A DNA stretch of 64,000 nt, taken from Bacteroidota bacterium (GTDB lineage Bacteria; Bacteroidota; Bacteroidia; Chitinophagales; Saprospiraceae). Of this stretch, positions 1 to 9,500 are shown piece by piece (the stretch's first letter is position 1; every line of letters starts with the position of its first letter). The translations under genes were made by a program, and so were the position numbers. The DNA lies in NCBI GenBank assembly GCA_030147525.1, contig JASBVF010000002.1, positions 62,001-126,000 of the forward strand. Reading direction: 5' to 3'. The notes beneath the pieces were generated by a model. That model was not told the origin of the DNA, ran no database searches, and was given only the letters and a program-made list of their open reading frames with translations.

Positions 1-1119
1 CCGGCGACCTCTACCGAACAAAACCCCACCGTCACTTTTGAAAATGCCGGTACGTTCGACGTAACCCTGAATGTGATAACTGCGGATGGCAATGCTTACA
101 CTGTTAACCGTCCGAATTTCATCACGGTCAATTCGGCTCCGGCAGCTAATTTTGACTACGATGTTACGGGCGCAGTGGTGAATTTCACCAACCTCTCAAC
201 AGGCGGTGGCGACTACTCCTGGACCTTTGGCGACGGCACCTCTTCTTCCAGCCAAAACCCTTCCCACACCTTTCAGGAAACCGGCATATTCACCGTTTCA
301 TTAACAGCAACCAATGAGTGCGGCACAGCTTCCTTTACGCAGGATGTTTTGATTCTTGACATTCCGCCAACAGCTAATTTCAATGTAAGCACTTCCGCCG
401 GTTGTACTCCATTGACAGTTCAGTTCACCGATATCTCAGCCGGCAGCCCCGACACCTGGGCATGGCAGTTCCCCGGAGGTACGCCCGCTACTTCCACCGA
501 ACAAAACCCGTCGGTAACCTACACGCAGGCAGGCACCTTCAGCGTGCAGCTGACCGTTTCAAACGGCGCAGGCCAAAGTCAGGTAACGCAGAGCCAGTTC
601 ATCGAAGTGGGAGTAGGACCGGTTGCACTTTTTGAAGCTGACGTCAATGGTAACATTGTTACCCTATCCAATAACTCGACTGATGCAACGAACTTCGAAT
701 GGAGTTTTGGCGATGGTACAACCAGCACAGAAGCAAGCCCGGTTCACACCTACACCGCTCCCGGCGACTACGAAATCACGCTGACAGCGACCAATGCTTG
801 CGGCTTTGCCGCCTTCACGCAAACGGTCAGCATCCAGGTTTCTTCGACTGTGGACCTGGATGAAACCAGTTACACACTGACTGCTGCACCCAACCCGTTC
901 AGCGGCCAGGTTTTGGTTCAGTATGAACTGCGTAAAAACTTCAGCCAGGCGAATCTTTTGGTTTTCAATGTTTTGGGCAAACAGGTGAGCAACGTGAACA
1001 TCGGGGCTGCCCGTGGCACTGTTCAACTGGGAGACGCCATCACGGAGAGTGGCATTTACTTCGTTCACCTCGTGGTGGATGGCAAGGCCGGTAAGGCTTT
1101 CCGTTTAGTGAAAATCTGA
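1..1119 (+). CDS. PKD-repeat surface protein with T9SS sorting domain (5' truncated)
   Basis: The reading frame is open from base 1, so this is the C-terminal part of a longer gene; 372 residues are visible. The first ~36 residues are the end of one PKD repeat. Three more follow at about residues 45-112, 122-200 and 205-275, with the hallmarks WTFGDGT, WQFPGGT and WSFGDGT and the closing pattern GxYxVxLTxxNxxG. From about residue 295 the motif AAPNPFSG opens a C-terminal sorting domain of T9SS type A, ending in the basic stretch GKAFRLVKI. PKD repeats are extracellular beta-sandwich modules, common in adhesins and secreted enzymes. The product is therefore expected to be exported through the outer membrane by T9SS and anchored or released. 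Any catalytic domain lies outside the window. A strong terminator follows directly. Confidence 0.9.
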   Translation, partial: PATSTEQNPTVTFENAGTFDVTLNVITADGNAYTVNRPNFITVNSAPAANFDYDVTGAVVNFTNLSTGGGDYSWTFGDGTSSSSQNPSHTFQETGIFTVSLTATNECGTASFTQDVLILDIPPTANFNVSTSAGCTPLTVQFTDISAGSPDTWAWQFPGGTPATSTEQNPSVTYTQAGTFSVQLTVSNGAGQSQVTQSQFIEVGVGPVALFEADVNGNIVTLSNNSTDATNFEWSFGDGTTSTEASPVHTYTAPGDYEITLTATNACGFAAFTQTVSIQVSSTVDLDETSYTLTAAPNPFSGQVLVQYELRKNFSQANLLVFNVLGKQVSNVNIGAARGTVQLGDAITESGIYFVHLVVDGKAGKAFRLVKI

Positions 1120-1141
1120 AACTGAGTTCTGTTTTCAGGCT

Positions 1142-1180
1142 AAAAAGCCGTCCCGGAGTGCGCTCCGGGACGGCTTTTTT
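1142..1180 (+). terminator. Rho-independent terminator of the PKD gene
   Basis: A perfect 12-bp stem (GCCGTCCCGGAG with CTCCGGGACGGC), a TGCG loop, an A run before and six T after. It lies 23 bases after the stop codon. Confidence 0.93.
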
Positions 1181-1296
1181 CGTATAGCCTTTCGTTTGTT
1201 TCGTCGAAGCCTGCTAAACCTTACCCCCCGGCAAGATGTTTGGGAATGTTGGTTACAGTTGTTATTTTACGATAATAAAAATCCACTCTTAAAAAT

Positions 1297-2544
1297 ATGC
1301 GTATCGGACCTTTTATTTTCCTCGCCATACTTGCAGGGCTGTTTTTTCTCCTCGACTGGTATGTCTTTCAAGGCATCAAGTCGCTGACGGCTCCCATGGA
1401 GAGCGTCGCACTTCGTCAAAGCATTCGATGGGGGCACTGGATCATCAGCATCGCACTGCCAATTTTCATCGCCGTGATTTACGTGAACATGGGCCGCATG
1501 AATTTTTATTTCACCACAGCAGGCAGCATTTTCACGACCATGCTGGTGACGAAGGTGGTGTTCGTGGCCGTGCTCATGGGTGGCGATATCTGGAGAGTAG
1601 CTGAAGGCGGATTTAATTGGCTATCGAGCAACAGCAGCCAGGAAGACTTTTTGCCTGAACGTCGCCGCTTCGTCAGCCAACTGGCATTGGGCATTGCAGC
1701 GATCCCGTTCACGTCGTTCCTCTACGGCATTACAAAGGGAAAATACAACTTCAAGGTACACCGGCACACGCTGTACTTCAAAGACCTGCCCGATGCGTTT
1801 GACGGCTTCACGATCACGCAGATTTCTGACGTACACTCCGGCAGTTTTCAGGATGCTGATGCTGTGAAGCGTGGTGTGGAGCTGGTGAATGCTCAAAACT
1901 CGGACCTGTTCGTTTTTACGGGCGACCTGGTGAACAGCGTGGCCTCCGAGTTCGACCCCTGGGTGGATATTTTTAAAGAAATCAAAGCGCCATTCGGGCA
2001 ATTTTCCATTCTCGGCAACCACGACTACGGCGACTACCACCGCTGGCCCTCGAAGGAAGCGAGAGCGCAGAATTTCGAAGCGCTGAAGCAGCAACACGCC
2101 AAAGCCAACTTCCGCCTGCTGCTCGACGAACACGTTGAACTTGAAAAAGACGGCCAGAAAATTGCCCTGCTCGGCGTTGAAAACTGGGGCCTCGGCTTCG
2201 GTCAGCGTGGCGACCTGAAAAAAGCAGTCGCCGGCGTACCGGACGATGCCTTTAAAGTCCTGCTTTCGCACGATCCCTCGCACTGGGATAACGAAGTGAA
2301 AAATTTCGACTCGCACATCCACCTCACCCTCTCCGGCCACACGCATGGCATGCAGATGGGTGTTGAAATTCCCGGCCTGAAATGGAGTCCGGTGAAATAC
2401 CGCTACCCCAAGTGGGCCGGCCTTTACGAAGAAAATGGCAAGCACATCAACGTGAACCGGGGCTTCGGGTTCCTTGGCTTCCACGGACGAGTGGGCATCT
2501 GGCCTGAAATTACGGTGCTTGAGTTGAAGAAGGCCATTGCCTGA
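1297..2544 (+). CDS. Membrane-anchored metallophosphoesterase
   Basis: A 415-residue calcineurin-like phosphoesterase. About four hydrophobic segments in the first 155 residues place it in the inner membrane. The metallophosphatase signature follows in order: ISDVH (about residue 175), GDLVNS, GNHDYGD, LLSHDP and LTLSGHTHG. These supply the Asp, His and Asn ligands of a two-metal centre. The layout resembles the YkuE/YaeI family of membrane phosphoesterases; the substrate cannot be read from sequence, and lipid or nucleotide phosphodiesters are both plausible. The ATG at 1297 gives the complete membrane part and follows an A/T-rich leader. The stop lies only 6 bases from the stop of the convergent MerT-like gene, with no terminator between them. 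Confidence 0.88.
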   Translation: MRIGPFIFLAILAGLFFLLDWYVFQGIKSLTAPMESVALRQSIRWGHWIISIALPIFIAVIYVNMGRMNFYFTTAGSIFTTMLVTKVVFVAVLMGGDIWRVAEGGFNWLSSNSSQEDFLPERRRFVSQLALGIAAIPFTSFLYGITKGKYNFKVHRHTLYFKDLPDAFDGFTITQISDVHSGSFQDADAVKRGVELVNAQNSDLFVFTGDLVNSVASEFDPWVDIFKEIKAPFGQFSILGNHDYGDYHRWPSKEARAQNFEALKQQHAKANFRLLLDEHVELEKDGQKIALLGVENWGLGFGQRGDLKKAVAGVPDDAFKVLLSHDPSHWDNEVKNFDSHIHLTLSGHTHGMQMGVEIPGLKWSPVKYRYPKWAGLYEENGKHINVNRGFGFLGFHGRVGIWPEITVLELKKAIA

Positions 2545-2550
2545 GCCTAT

Positions 2551-2973
2551 TCAACAACAATTTTCGCCCCGCTGAATGGGCGGGCATTTGACCGTTCCGT
2601 AACTGCAAAAAACACAGCAGTCGCCGGCTTTCGGTTTCAGAATTTTTTTACAGTTTTGACATTCGTAAAAATATTGGCAGGCATCTTCAGGCATGGTTTC
2701 CTTTTGTTGAAATCCGCAATTTGGACAAGTCACGGTGGACAGCAAAACCACCTGGTTCCGGTTTTTTCTTTTTTGATAAAATCGCCACCCTGCCAGCCCG
2801 AACGCCACCAGCGAAACCGCCCACAAGGCAGGCTGCCATTTTTCCGACCAACCAGAAGCTGAAGCTGCAGCACCGGTTCCGACCAATACTGCCAGCACCG
2901 GCCCGGCGCAACAAAGGAACGAAGCCAGCACCGCCAGCCCGCCGGTAGCGATCATCCATAACTGTTTTTTCAT
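2551..2973 (-). CDS. MerT-like membrane segment fused to a GDCCVxC domain
   Basis: 140 residues from the ATG at 2973; a TTG three codons upstream is less likely. The first ~70 residues have two hydrophobic helices with a vicinal cysteine pair in SFLCCAGPVLA, as in MerT-type mercuric ion transporters. The last ~65 residues match the GDCCVxC domain family: TCPNCG, ETMPEDACQYFYEC, CKKILKP, GDCCVFCSYG and CPPIQ. Small GDCCVxC proteins are usually separate. No merA or merP is nearby. The neighbours are arsM and arsR, which suggests a role with arsenic or another thiophilic metal. The C-terminal cysteines could take metal from, or pass it to, the membrane CC site. This joint function is inferred; the two parts are recognised from motifs only. 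Confidence 0.82.
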   Translation of the reverse strand: MKKQLWMIATGGLAVLASFLCCAGPVLAVLVGTGAAASASGWSEKWQPALWAVSLVAFGLAGWRFYQKRKNRNQVVLLSTVTCPNCGFQQKETMPEDACQYFYECQNCKKILKPKAGDCCVFCSYGTVKCPPIQRGENCC

Positions 2974-2990
2974 GCGTAGCAATTTTGGAA

Positions 2991-2998
2991 CAAAGTTA
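2991..2998 (-). promoter_or_regulatory. Candidate -7 element for the MerT-GDCCVxC gene
   Basis: On the minus strand the sequence is TAACTTTG, a full match to the Bacteroidetes -7 consensus TAnnTTTG, 18 bases before the ATG. No convincing -33 TTG is seen. Confidence 0.45.
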
Positions 2999-3001
2999 TC
3001 A

Positions 3002-3035
3002 GGGCTTGGGAAACTATAAAAATTCTCCCAAGCCC
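3002..3035 (-). terminator. Hairpin between arsM and the MerT-like gene
   Basis: A perfect 10-bp stem (GGGCTTGGGA with TCCCAAGCCC) with a 14-base A/T-rich loop, just after the arsM stop. There is no T run, so it is either a weak terminator or an mRNA 3'-end stabiliser. Some read-through from arsM is possible. Confidence 0.5.
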
Positions 3036-3043
3036 CGGTAATT

Positions 3044-3940
3044 TTAGCAGCAGTTGCTTTCAGGCCCGCAGCATGCTTCTTTTGACAGCGTAGCGAGGCT
3101 TACTTTAGGTTTTGATGAAACCTTGCGTTCCCGCTTCTCCCCCGGTTTTTCAGCAAAAACCGTGATGCTGAAAATGCCCGTTTTCGATGCGGCAAATGCC
3201 CGCAACTCGTCAGCCGTCAGGTATTCAAGCAAAATTTCATCGGGAATGAGGATGGGTTTTTGTTTCTGGATGGTCAGGTTGTTGAACCCCGCCGTCCGGA
3301 TGAGTTCCAGATATTCATCCATCTGCATGGCGCCAGCCACGCAACCGGCGTACATCTCGGCGGCTTCCTGCAATTTTTGCGGCAGTTCGCCCCGCAGCAC
3401 CACGTCGGAGATGCTGAAATGCCCACCGGGCCGCAGCACCCGCTTGATTTCATCAAAAACTTTTGCTTTGTCAGGCACGAGGTTGAGTACGCAATTGCTC
3501 ACCACCACATCCACGCTGTCGTTGCTCACGGGCAGGTCTTCGATGTCTCCCTGGCGGAATTCGACGTTGTTGAAACCCCGTTTTTCAGCATTCTGGCGGG
3601 CAAGCTCGATCATTTTCGGGGTGAAATCCACGCCGATGATCTTACCCGTTTCGCCGGCTTCCGCCCGTGCAACGAAACAGTCGTTTCCGGCACCGGAGCC
3701 GAGGTCGAGCACCGTGTCGCCCTCCTGGATTTGGGCGAATTCCGTCGGCAGGCCGCATCCGAGTCCGAGGTCAGCATCAGGGTTGTAGCCTTCGAGATCG
3801 GCGTAGCTGTCGGACATGATGTTGTAGGTGCCCGACGAGGTGGCTCCGCAACAGGAGGAGGCGTTGGCGGCTTTGTCCTGGCTGGCGATTTCCGAGTATT
3901 TTTCCCGAACGAGTGCTTTGATTTTTTCAGATGATTCCAT
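3044..3940 (-). CDS. arsM: Arsenite S-adenosylmethionine methyltransferase
   Basis: 298 residues from the ATG at 3940. ArsM moves methyl groups from SAM to trivalent arsenic in the cytoplasm, giving volatile or less toxic methylarsenicals. SAM motif I is VLDLGSGAGND (about residues 77-87), followed by GVDFTPKM and the NCVLNL post-motif. Three cysteines at about 62 (GLGCGLP), 150 (SNCVLNL) and 200 (YAGCVAG) fit the arsenite-binding triad of this family, including the 50-residue gap between the last two. A CC pair near residue 30 and the C-terminal CCGPESNCC are typical accessory cysteines. The gene follows arsR on the same strand and has its own operator palindrome upstream, so arsenite induction through ArsR is expected. 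Confidence 0.95.
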   Translation of the reverse strand: MESSEKIKALVREKYSEIASQDKAANASSCCGATSSGTYNIMSDSYADLEGYNPDADLGLGCGLPTEFAQIQEGDTVLDLGSGAGNDCFVARAEAGETGKIIGVDFTPKMIELARQNAEKRGFNNVEFRQGDIEDLPVSNDSVDVVVSNCVLNLVPDKAKVFDEIKRVLRPGGHFSISDVVLRGELPQKLQEAAEMYAGCVAGAMQMDEYLELIRTAGFNNLTIQKQKPILIPDEILLEYLTADELRAFAASKTGIFSITVFAEKPGEKRERKVSSKPKVSLATLSKEACCGPESNCC

Positions 3941-3969
3941 GTTGATCAATTTTAATTGGTGAAATTTTT

Positions 3970-3985
3970 ATCGTAAAAATGCGAT
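3970..3985 (-). promoter_or_regulatory. ArsR-type operator in front of arsM
   Basis: The palindrome ATCGTAAAAATGCGAT lies 30 bases upstream of the arsM ATG. It has the same core as the palindrome upstream of arsR, read in the opposite orientation. On the minus strand TTTG, 19 bases and TACGATAA form a partial promoter that overlaps it. Confidence 0.68.
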
Positions 3986-4009
3986 GAATTTAGACAAAAA
4001 AATAGCTGC

Positions 4010-4333
4010 TCAGCAGCAGTATTTTTTAGCATCGGTGAAAAAAGATGCCAGCATTTTTTCAAAACGATGAATCGTGTCCGGATTGATACAGTAGCAGGAC
4101 TTCACACCTTCCACTGTTCCCTGGATCAGGCCGGCTTCGAGCAGCACTTTCAGGTGCTGGGATACCGTGCTCTGGGCCAGGTCGATCACCTCCACGATTT
4201 CTCCGCAAACGCAGGTTTGGCGCTTAGCCAGTTCTTTTAAAATGGCAATCCTGGCCGGGTGCGACAGCGCCTTGGCGAGGGCTGCAAGCTCCTGCTCCTC
4301 TGTTCCGAATGCCTCTTTTTTGTGTACGGCCAT
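4010..4333 (-). CDS. arsR: ArsR/SmtB family arsenic-responsive repressor
   Basis: 107 residues from the ATG at 4333. The frame is open further upstream, but an extension would run through the promoter and operator. It has a winged helix-turn-helix fold: LAKALSHPARIAILKEL, then the recognition helix AQSTVSQHLKVL. The metal site TCVCGEI (Cys41, Cys43) matches the ELCVCDL-type arsenite box of ArsR proteins. More cysteines are at 80 and 82 (SCYC) and at the C-terminal end (YCC). ArsR proteins bind DNA without metal and release it on As(III) binding. The operator around its own -7 element indicates autoregulation, and a second copy before arsM extends the control. Confidence 0.94.
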   Translation of the reverse strand: MAVHKKEAFGTEEQELAALAKALSHPARIAILKELAKRQTCVCGEIVEVIDLAQSTVSQHLKVLLEAGLIQGTVEGVKSCYCINPDTIHRFEKMLASFFTDAKKYCC

Positions 4334-4350
4334 TTGTTTAGAATTAAATT

Positions 4351-4386
4351 CATCGCAAAAATACGATGAATATTTTTGAAAGCAAA
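4351..4386 (-). promoter_or_regulatory. arsR promoter with overlapping ArsR operator
   Basis: The minus strand reads TTTG (4383-4386), exactly 19 bases, then TATTTTTG (4356-4363). This is a full match to the Bacteroidetes promoter TTTG-N19-TAnnTTTG. The -7 box sits inside the palindrome CATCGCAAAAATACGATG (4351-4368), so a bound repressor would cover it. Confidence 0.82.
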
Positions 4387-4534
4387 TTTTGCTACATTTA
4401 TTTCTTGAAAAAATGCCGGAGTTGGTTGTTAAGTGCAAAATCTAACTTGACAAAACCGGAATGAATTGGAAGAATTTACCACTTTTACCAAAGGCATTGA
4501 AAATGCTTTATTTTTCATCTCAAACTTCACCACC

Positions 4535-5407
4535 ATGAAAAACTTCTTCACTTTTCTGCTCTTAGCCATTGCAGCCCAGGCCTTCACTCAGCAAGGTATT
4601 TTAAAAGAAAGCCTCAAAGCCAAAAGTAACATCCTCGGCAAGGATGTGAATTACTGCGTCTACCTGCCTTACGATTACCAAACCTCCAGCCGCAGCTACC
4701 CGGTACTCTACCTGTTCCACGGTTTTACCGACGATGAGACAGGCTGGGTGCAGTTTGGCGAAGCCAACTACATCGCCGACCGCACCATCGCCAGCGGGGA
4801 TGCGCCACCGATGATCATCGTCATGCCGGATGCGGGCGTGAGTTGGTATGTGAACAGCTACGACGGAAAGTCGAAGTGGGAGGATTTTTTCATCAAGGAA
4901 TTCATTCCGCACATCGAAGCAACGTACCGCGCACGTACGAAGAAGGAATTCCGGGCTGTTGCCGGGCTTTCGATGGGAGGCCACGGCAGTCTCATCATGT
5001 CTATCAAACATCCTGACCTGTTCACTGCCTGCGTTCCACTCAGCGCCGGGATCTGGACAGATGACGAAACGCTGAAAATGCCCAATGATCAATGGGACTA
5101 CGTAGTCGGGGAACCTTACGGCAAGGGATTGGAAGGCGAGGCCCGCCTCTCTGAACATTACCGTCAAAACTCCGTACTTAACCTCCTGAAAACCATTGAT
5201 GCGGAAGAGTTGAAAAAAGTACGCTATTACATCGACTGCGGCGACGATGATTTTTTAATTAAAGGGAATATGGAGTTGCACAGCCTGATGATCGACCAGG
5301 GCATTCCCCATGAATTCAGGGTAAGGGACGGCATTCATGACTGGACGTACTGGCGAACGGCATTACCGGAAGTATTGAAATTTGTGGGGGAAAGTTTTCA
5401 CCGGTGA
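4535..5407 (+). CDS. Secreted esterase D-type alpha/beta hydrolase
   Basis: 290 residues from the ATG at 4535, which begins a clear signal peptide (MKNFFTFLLLAIAAQAF, then TQQG). Upstream in-frame codons carry no signal sequence. The fold is that of the esterase D / feruloyl esterase group (as in XynZ or FrsA-like esterases): LYLFHGFTDDE forms the oxyanion region, GLSMGGHGS holds the nucleophile Ser146, DCGDDDF the acid near 238, and HDWTYW the catalytic His268. It probably cleaves short-chain or plant-derived esters in the periplasm or outside the cell. It is transcribed divergently from arsR but has no visible link to arsenic. A hairpin at 5431-5467 follows. Confidence 0.87.
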   Translation: MKNFFTFLLLAIAAQAFTQQGILKESLKAKSNILGKDVNYCVYLPYDYQTSSRSYPVLYLFHGFTDDETGWVQFGEANYIADRTIASGDAPPMIIVMPDAGVSWYVNSYDGKSKWEDFFIKEFIPHIEATYRARTKKEFRAVAGLSMGGHGSLIMSIKHPDLFTACVPLSAGIWTDDETLKMPNDQWDYVVGEPYGKGLEGEARLSEHYRQNSVLNLLKTIDAEELKKVRYYIDCGDDDFLIKGNMELHSLMIDQGIPHEFRVRDGIHDWTYWRTALPEVLKFVGESFHR

Positions 5408-5430
5408 CCGCCGGGAAAGAAGGTAAAGCC

Positions 5431-5467
5431 TAAAAAGAAAAGGGCCATCCGATAATTCGGACGGCCC
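5431..5467 (-). terminator. Terminator after the tRNA (may serve both strands)
   Basis: Stem AGGGCC/GGCCCT with an inner TCCGA/TCGGA helix. On the minus strand it is followed by TTTTCTTTTT. It lies just beyond the tRNA 3' end and also after the esterase stop on the other strand. Confidence 0.8.
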
Positions 5468-5475
5468 TGCCTTAG

Positions 5476-5548
<73 letters not shown>

Positions 5549-5649
5549 ATATTTATCTTTTTCGGACGCATTTGTCCGAAGCGGCTGCAAAGATAGGAAC
5601 GCATTTCGCACCGCCAAATATTTTTCAGCTATTTTTTAAAAACAGCTTT

Positions 5650-6231
5650 TCAGTTCTTTTTATTCAACATTTCCAAGACAGTTTTCGTGATGTCGAGGCT
5701 GTCGTTGGCGAGCAAAACAGGACTGCCGCTACCCGCTACGAGAATGTAATCATAGTTCATCTGCGTTTTCAACGAGTCGAGGTATCCCTTCACTTTGTTG
5801 GTGAATGCCAGATTGAAATCATCCGTTTCCTGCATCAGGTCGGTCGCCAGACGTTCTCTTTCGGCCATGATGGACTGCTCCTTTCTGGCGAGCCGTGTTT
5901 GCTCGTCTTCAGCAGCTTTGGGGGTCATGGTGCCGCTCTGGTACTTCTGCTGAAATGCGATTACTTCTTTCTCAAAAGCTTTGGCTCTCGATGTCAGCGA
6001 TGCCTCGGCTTCAGCCTGGCGCTTTTCAATTTCAGCTTTTTTCGTCTGGAAGGTTTCACTTTTCTCGTGGAGCGAATCGATGTTGAGGTAAACAATGCGA
6101 AGCGGTTCGTCTTTGGCTTCTTCCGTGGCAGCAGGTTTTTCATCAGCACCGGATGCAGCAAAACGATCTACATACAGGTAAGCAACTGCCAATAAGAGAA
6201 CAATATTCAGGATCAGTGATATGTTTTTCAT
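5650..6231 (-). CDS. OmpH/Skp-family periplasmic chaperone
   Basis: 193 residues. An N-terminal hydrophobic segment (SLILNIVLLLAVAYLYV) acts as signal or anchor. A short linker (ADEKPAATEEAKDEPL) is followed by IVYLNIDSLHEKSE, the usual opening of OmpH/Skp proteins. A long charged coiled coil comes next (about residues 65-145, KKAEIEKRQAEAEASL and onward), then a C-terminal beta part with YILVAGSGSPVLLAND. Skp-like proteins hold unfolded outer-membrane proteins in the periplasm. The retained anchor and acidic linker are common in Bacteroidota members. The gene stands alone rather than next to bamA. Confidence 0.85.
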   Translation of the reverse strand: MKNISLILNIVLLLAVAYLYVDRFAASGADEKPAATEEAKDEPLRIVYLNIDSLHEKSETFQTKKAEIEKRQAEAEASLTSRAKAFEKEVIAFQQKYQSGTMTPKAAEDEQTRLARKEQSIMAERERLATDLMQETDDFNLAFTNKVKGYLDSLKTQMNYDYILVAGSGSPVLLANDSLDITKTVLEMLNKKN

Positions 6232-6456
6232 CTTTATTTTTTTTTAAACGGCGCAAAGCTAAACATTTTTCATCCCTCAACCGCCGAAAAGTAAATCCTT
6301 TATTCTTCACCGATCTAAATGACCTTCACAGCCAAATAAAGACATATCTTCTTTGGCCTACCCGAATAAAAGAGCAATTTCCTTTGTTTTCAGTGACTAT
6401 ACTCACATCCCTACGTCTCCTTATACAAATATCCACGTTCCCATTAAGTTGGAAAA

Positions 6457-6490
6457 GCAAGGGCTGCCCGAAAAAGTTCGGGTAGCCCTT
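6457..6490 (-). terminator. Terminator of the first giant HYR gene
   Basis: Stem AAGGGCTGCCCGAA with TTCGGGTAGCCCTT and an AAAG loop, 39 bases beyond the stop of the gene at 6529. On the minus strand it is followed by GCTTTTCC, so the T run is short. Confidence 0.72.
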
Positions 6491-6528
6491 TGCTGATATC
6501 TACTTCTCCAAGTAATTTTTAAGTTCGG

Positions 6529-9500
6529 TTATCGCAACAATACCAGCTTGCCGGTTGATGCCTCTACGGGCGTTTGCAAGCGATAGTAGTAAGTTCCCTG
6601 ACCTGCAAGATCAGCGGCATTCAGCTGAAACTCATTGTAGCCTGCCTTGAAATTGCTCCGAACAGTCTTCACCATCCGGCCGGTAGCGTCGAATATACTC
6701 AGGGTTACCTCCCGTGTTTCGGGCAGGTAAAAGCCGATGACGGCGCTTTCCCGGAAAGGGTTCGGGCGGACCTGAACGCTGAGCAGCGCCGTTTGACCGG
6801 TGCTTGTTTCATCCAGAAATTCAAGATGAACACCAAGCATTTCACCTGTTTCGTGGTAAGCCTCCGCCCGTGTGTATCCGGAGCTGATGTGCAGGCTTTG
6901 ACTTAATTCCAGGTTTGTTTTTGACTCAAAAACAAGGCTGAACAGCACCGTTCCGTCAGGCAGGGTGTTACTTTTGAAATCATGCCACGAGGTCGTCAGG
7001 ACACCCTCGCCAAGCAGGCGGAACCCGAAGTTTTGCTCTGTCAGGGAAGTCAGTTCTCCCGGTTCAAAGCGCAGGAATTCCATTTTACCGGGATCAAAGA
7101 TCAGTGTAAACTGGTAGCCGGCAATTTCATTGAAATTTTCGACGGTGAAATCTACCCGGCATTCCTTGTCCGGCTCCACCTTCCGGTTGGCCGTTTTCAG
7201 CAACAGCATTTCACCGCTACGATCTTCGCCAGGCTCTGCGAATTGATTCGGTACGGCGGAGTCGTTTACGTCGCCAATTTTCACTGCTAAAAACTTCACG
7301 CTATCCATGTTCCCACTGAAGTTATTGATGTTGTAAACTTCCGGAAACGATGTCTGGAACGGATTCGCCGGATTCGGGAAGTTGAATGCCTCATCCACGA
7401 AACGCCAGCTTTCGTTGTTCGGGAAATAATCGTTGATGATCAAAACTGCACGCTGTAAATCCACCAGGTCAGAGGTGGTAACGCTGTTTGACCGGTTGAC
7501 GTCTGCTGCGATCATTTTGTAAGGCGAGGACAACATTTCAATACCCAGAATATGACGGCGAATGAGCACGATGTCGTAAGTGGTGACGCCGTTCAGCAGG
7601 TTGGTGTCCTTTTTGGGAGTAACTGTGTAATCACCATTCAGCGGCACGCCGGGGAAACTGAAATTGCCATTTGAGCCAGTGATCGATGGTTGTGAAATGC
7701 CGTCATTGATCGTCACGGTCACTGCCTCCACGTCGAAGCCCTGCTCATTGGCGATAGCCCCGCCAACACTGGCAATGAGTGGCCCGTTACACACCCCCAT
7801 GTTATCCTGCACGACGAGAAAAGTTTGACAAAAATCCTGATTGCCGGAGGCATCCGTCACCCACATCTGGATGGGATTCTGGCCGATATCGTCGCAGTCA
7901 AAGATTGCATTGGTATTGTTGACATCAGATGAAAACGAAAACTTGAGCGTTCCCGGACAGTTGTCGAAGCTACCTGCATTAAAATCAGAAGCCCATGTCT
8001 CGATCATGCCGTCATCAATGATGCCGTCGCCATCCGTGTCGATGCCCATCAGCTCCACGATGAGGCCGTTTTTGCAGTAGGGCGTAGGCTTTTTATCATC
8101 TTTCACCTGGATGGTGATCGAACAGGAAGCAGTGTTGTTGCAGCCGTCAGATGCAGTATAGGTAGCAGTGTAGTTACCCGGAGCTACGTTTAAAAACGGC
8201 CCGTAGCCACTGCCAAAACTGCTCGTCACGCTGACCGTCACGTTTTGGCTGCAATCCTGCACATTGGTCAGTGGGGGCAGCGTGACGGTAGCCTTGCAGT
8301 TTTGACCAACACCCACTGTCATGTTGGAAGGGCAGGTAAAAGTTGGCGGCGTGTTGTCCGTCACCATGATCGTTTGCGTGCCTTGCCAGAGTCCCGTTGT
8401 GCCTCCCGGCACGTAGGTACACCAGTTGATGACCTTCCAGGTGCGCACGATTTTAAAACAGGCTGGTGGTGAAACCACAAAAACCTGATCCGTATGACTA
8501 GTGGCCAACAGCTCACAATCGCTATTCGTAACGGGAGCATTGTAGGGCGCAGGCAAATTGGCCGGCGAAAGGCTGGCGATGGAAACGCATCCCGTCACAG
8601 CGTAATTCGGGGGAAAAGTGACCGAAACCGGCGTATTGTCCACCATGGTGATGGTTTGGTTGCAGGTCGTACTGCTGCTTCCAACTGTCGCTTTCCAGGT
8701 GCGGGTGATGGTGCCGACGTCGCACATGTTCAGGTTGTTTACGTCGGTGTAAGTAATATTGGGTGTTCCGCATGGTGCAGAGCCGGTGGCCTGCCCGGTC
8801 AGGGCGAGGTTGGCCGGGTCGTCGGTGCAGTTGATTGTTTTGTTGGCCGGGCATTGGATGGTTGGCGGGAAATTGTTGTTCACATGAACGATGACCATGC
8901 AGGTGTTTGCATTGCCGGAGGCATCCGTGGCTTTCATTTCCACCATGACGTCGTTGCCAATGTCCGCACAGCAGAATTTCACCGTAGGGCCAAACACCGG
9001 CTGTGTGCCGCAACCTGCCTGCATCCGCCGTACCGTGAGCGTGATGGGGCTGCAATTGTCATAGCTGCCATCGTCAAACGTCTGAGCGTGCACGGTTGCA
9101 GTGCCAAGGTTATTGAGTGAAACGACCGTCAGCTGATCGCACACCACCGTGGGTGCGTCGTCATCAATCACCGTGAGCTTGGAGGTGCAGCTGGACGAAT
9201 TGCCGCAGGCATCCGTTACGTTGTAAGTAATGGTGTAAACGCCCAGGTTCACGTTGTGAATGAGGCCGCCGTTACCGTTCACGAGCCCGGCAGGCGTATT
9301 CATGGTGGTGGTGAAAGTAGTCGAGCAATTGTCGGAAATTCCCACCTGAGGCAGCATCACGGAAGCTTTGCAGAAGATGGAACTGGTCGTTCCGACAGTC
9401 AGGTCGGGCGGACAAGTGAGGGTCGGTGGTTGCATATCCTTCACAGCGATGATCTGCACGTGGTTCAAAATAGTGCCGGTACACCAGGATGCAACCGTCC

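Noticed and set aside
2551-4333. A mercury resistance operon
   Set aside because: Only a MerT-like segment is present. There is no merA, merP or MerR, while ArsR and ArsM are clear.
4334-4438. N-terminal extension of ArsR by 35 codons
   Set aside because: It would translate through the operator and -7 element and lacks homology to ArsR proteins, which start near MAVHKKEAF.
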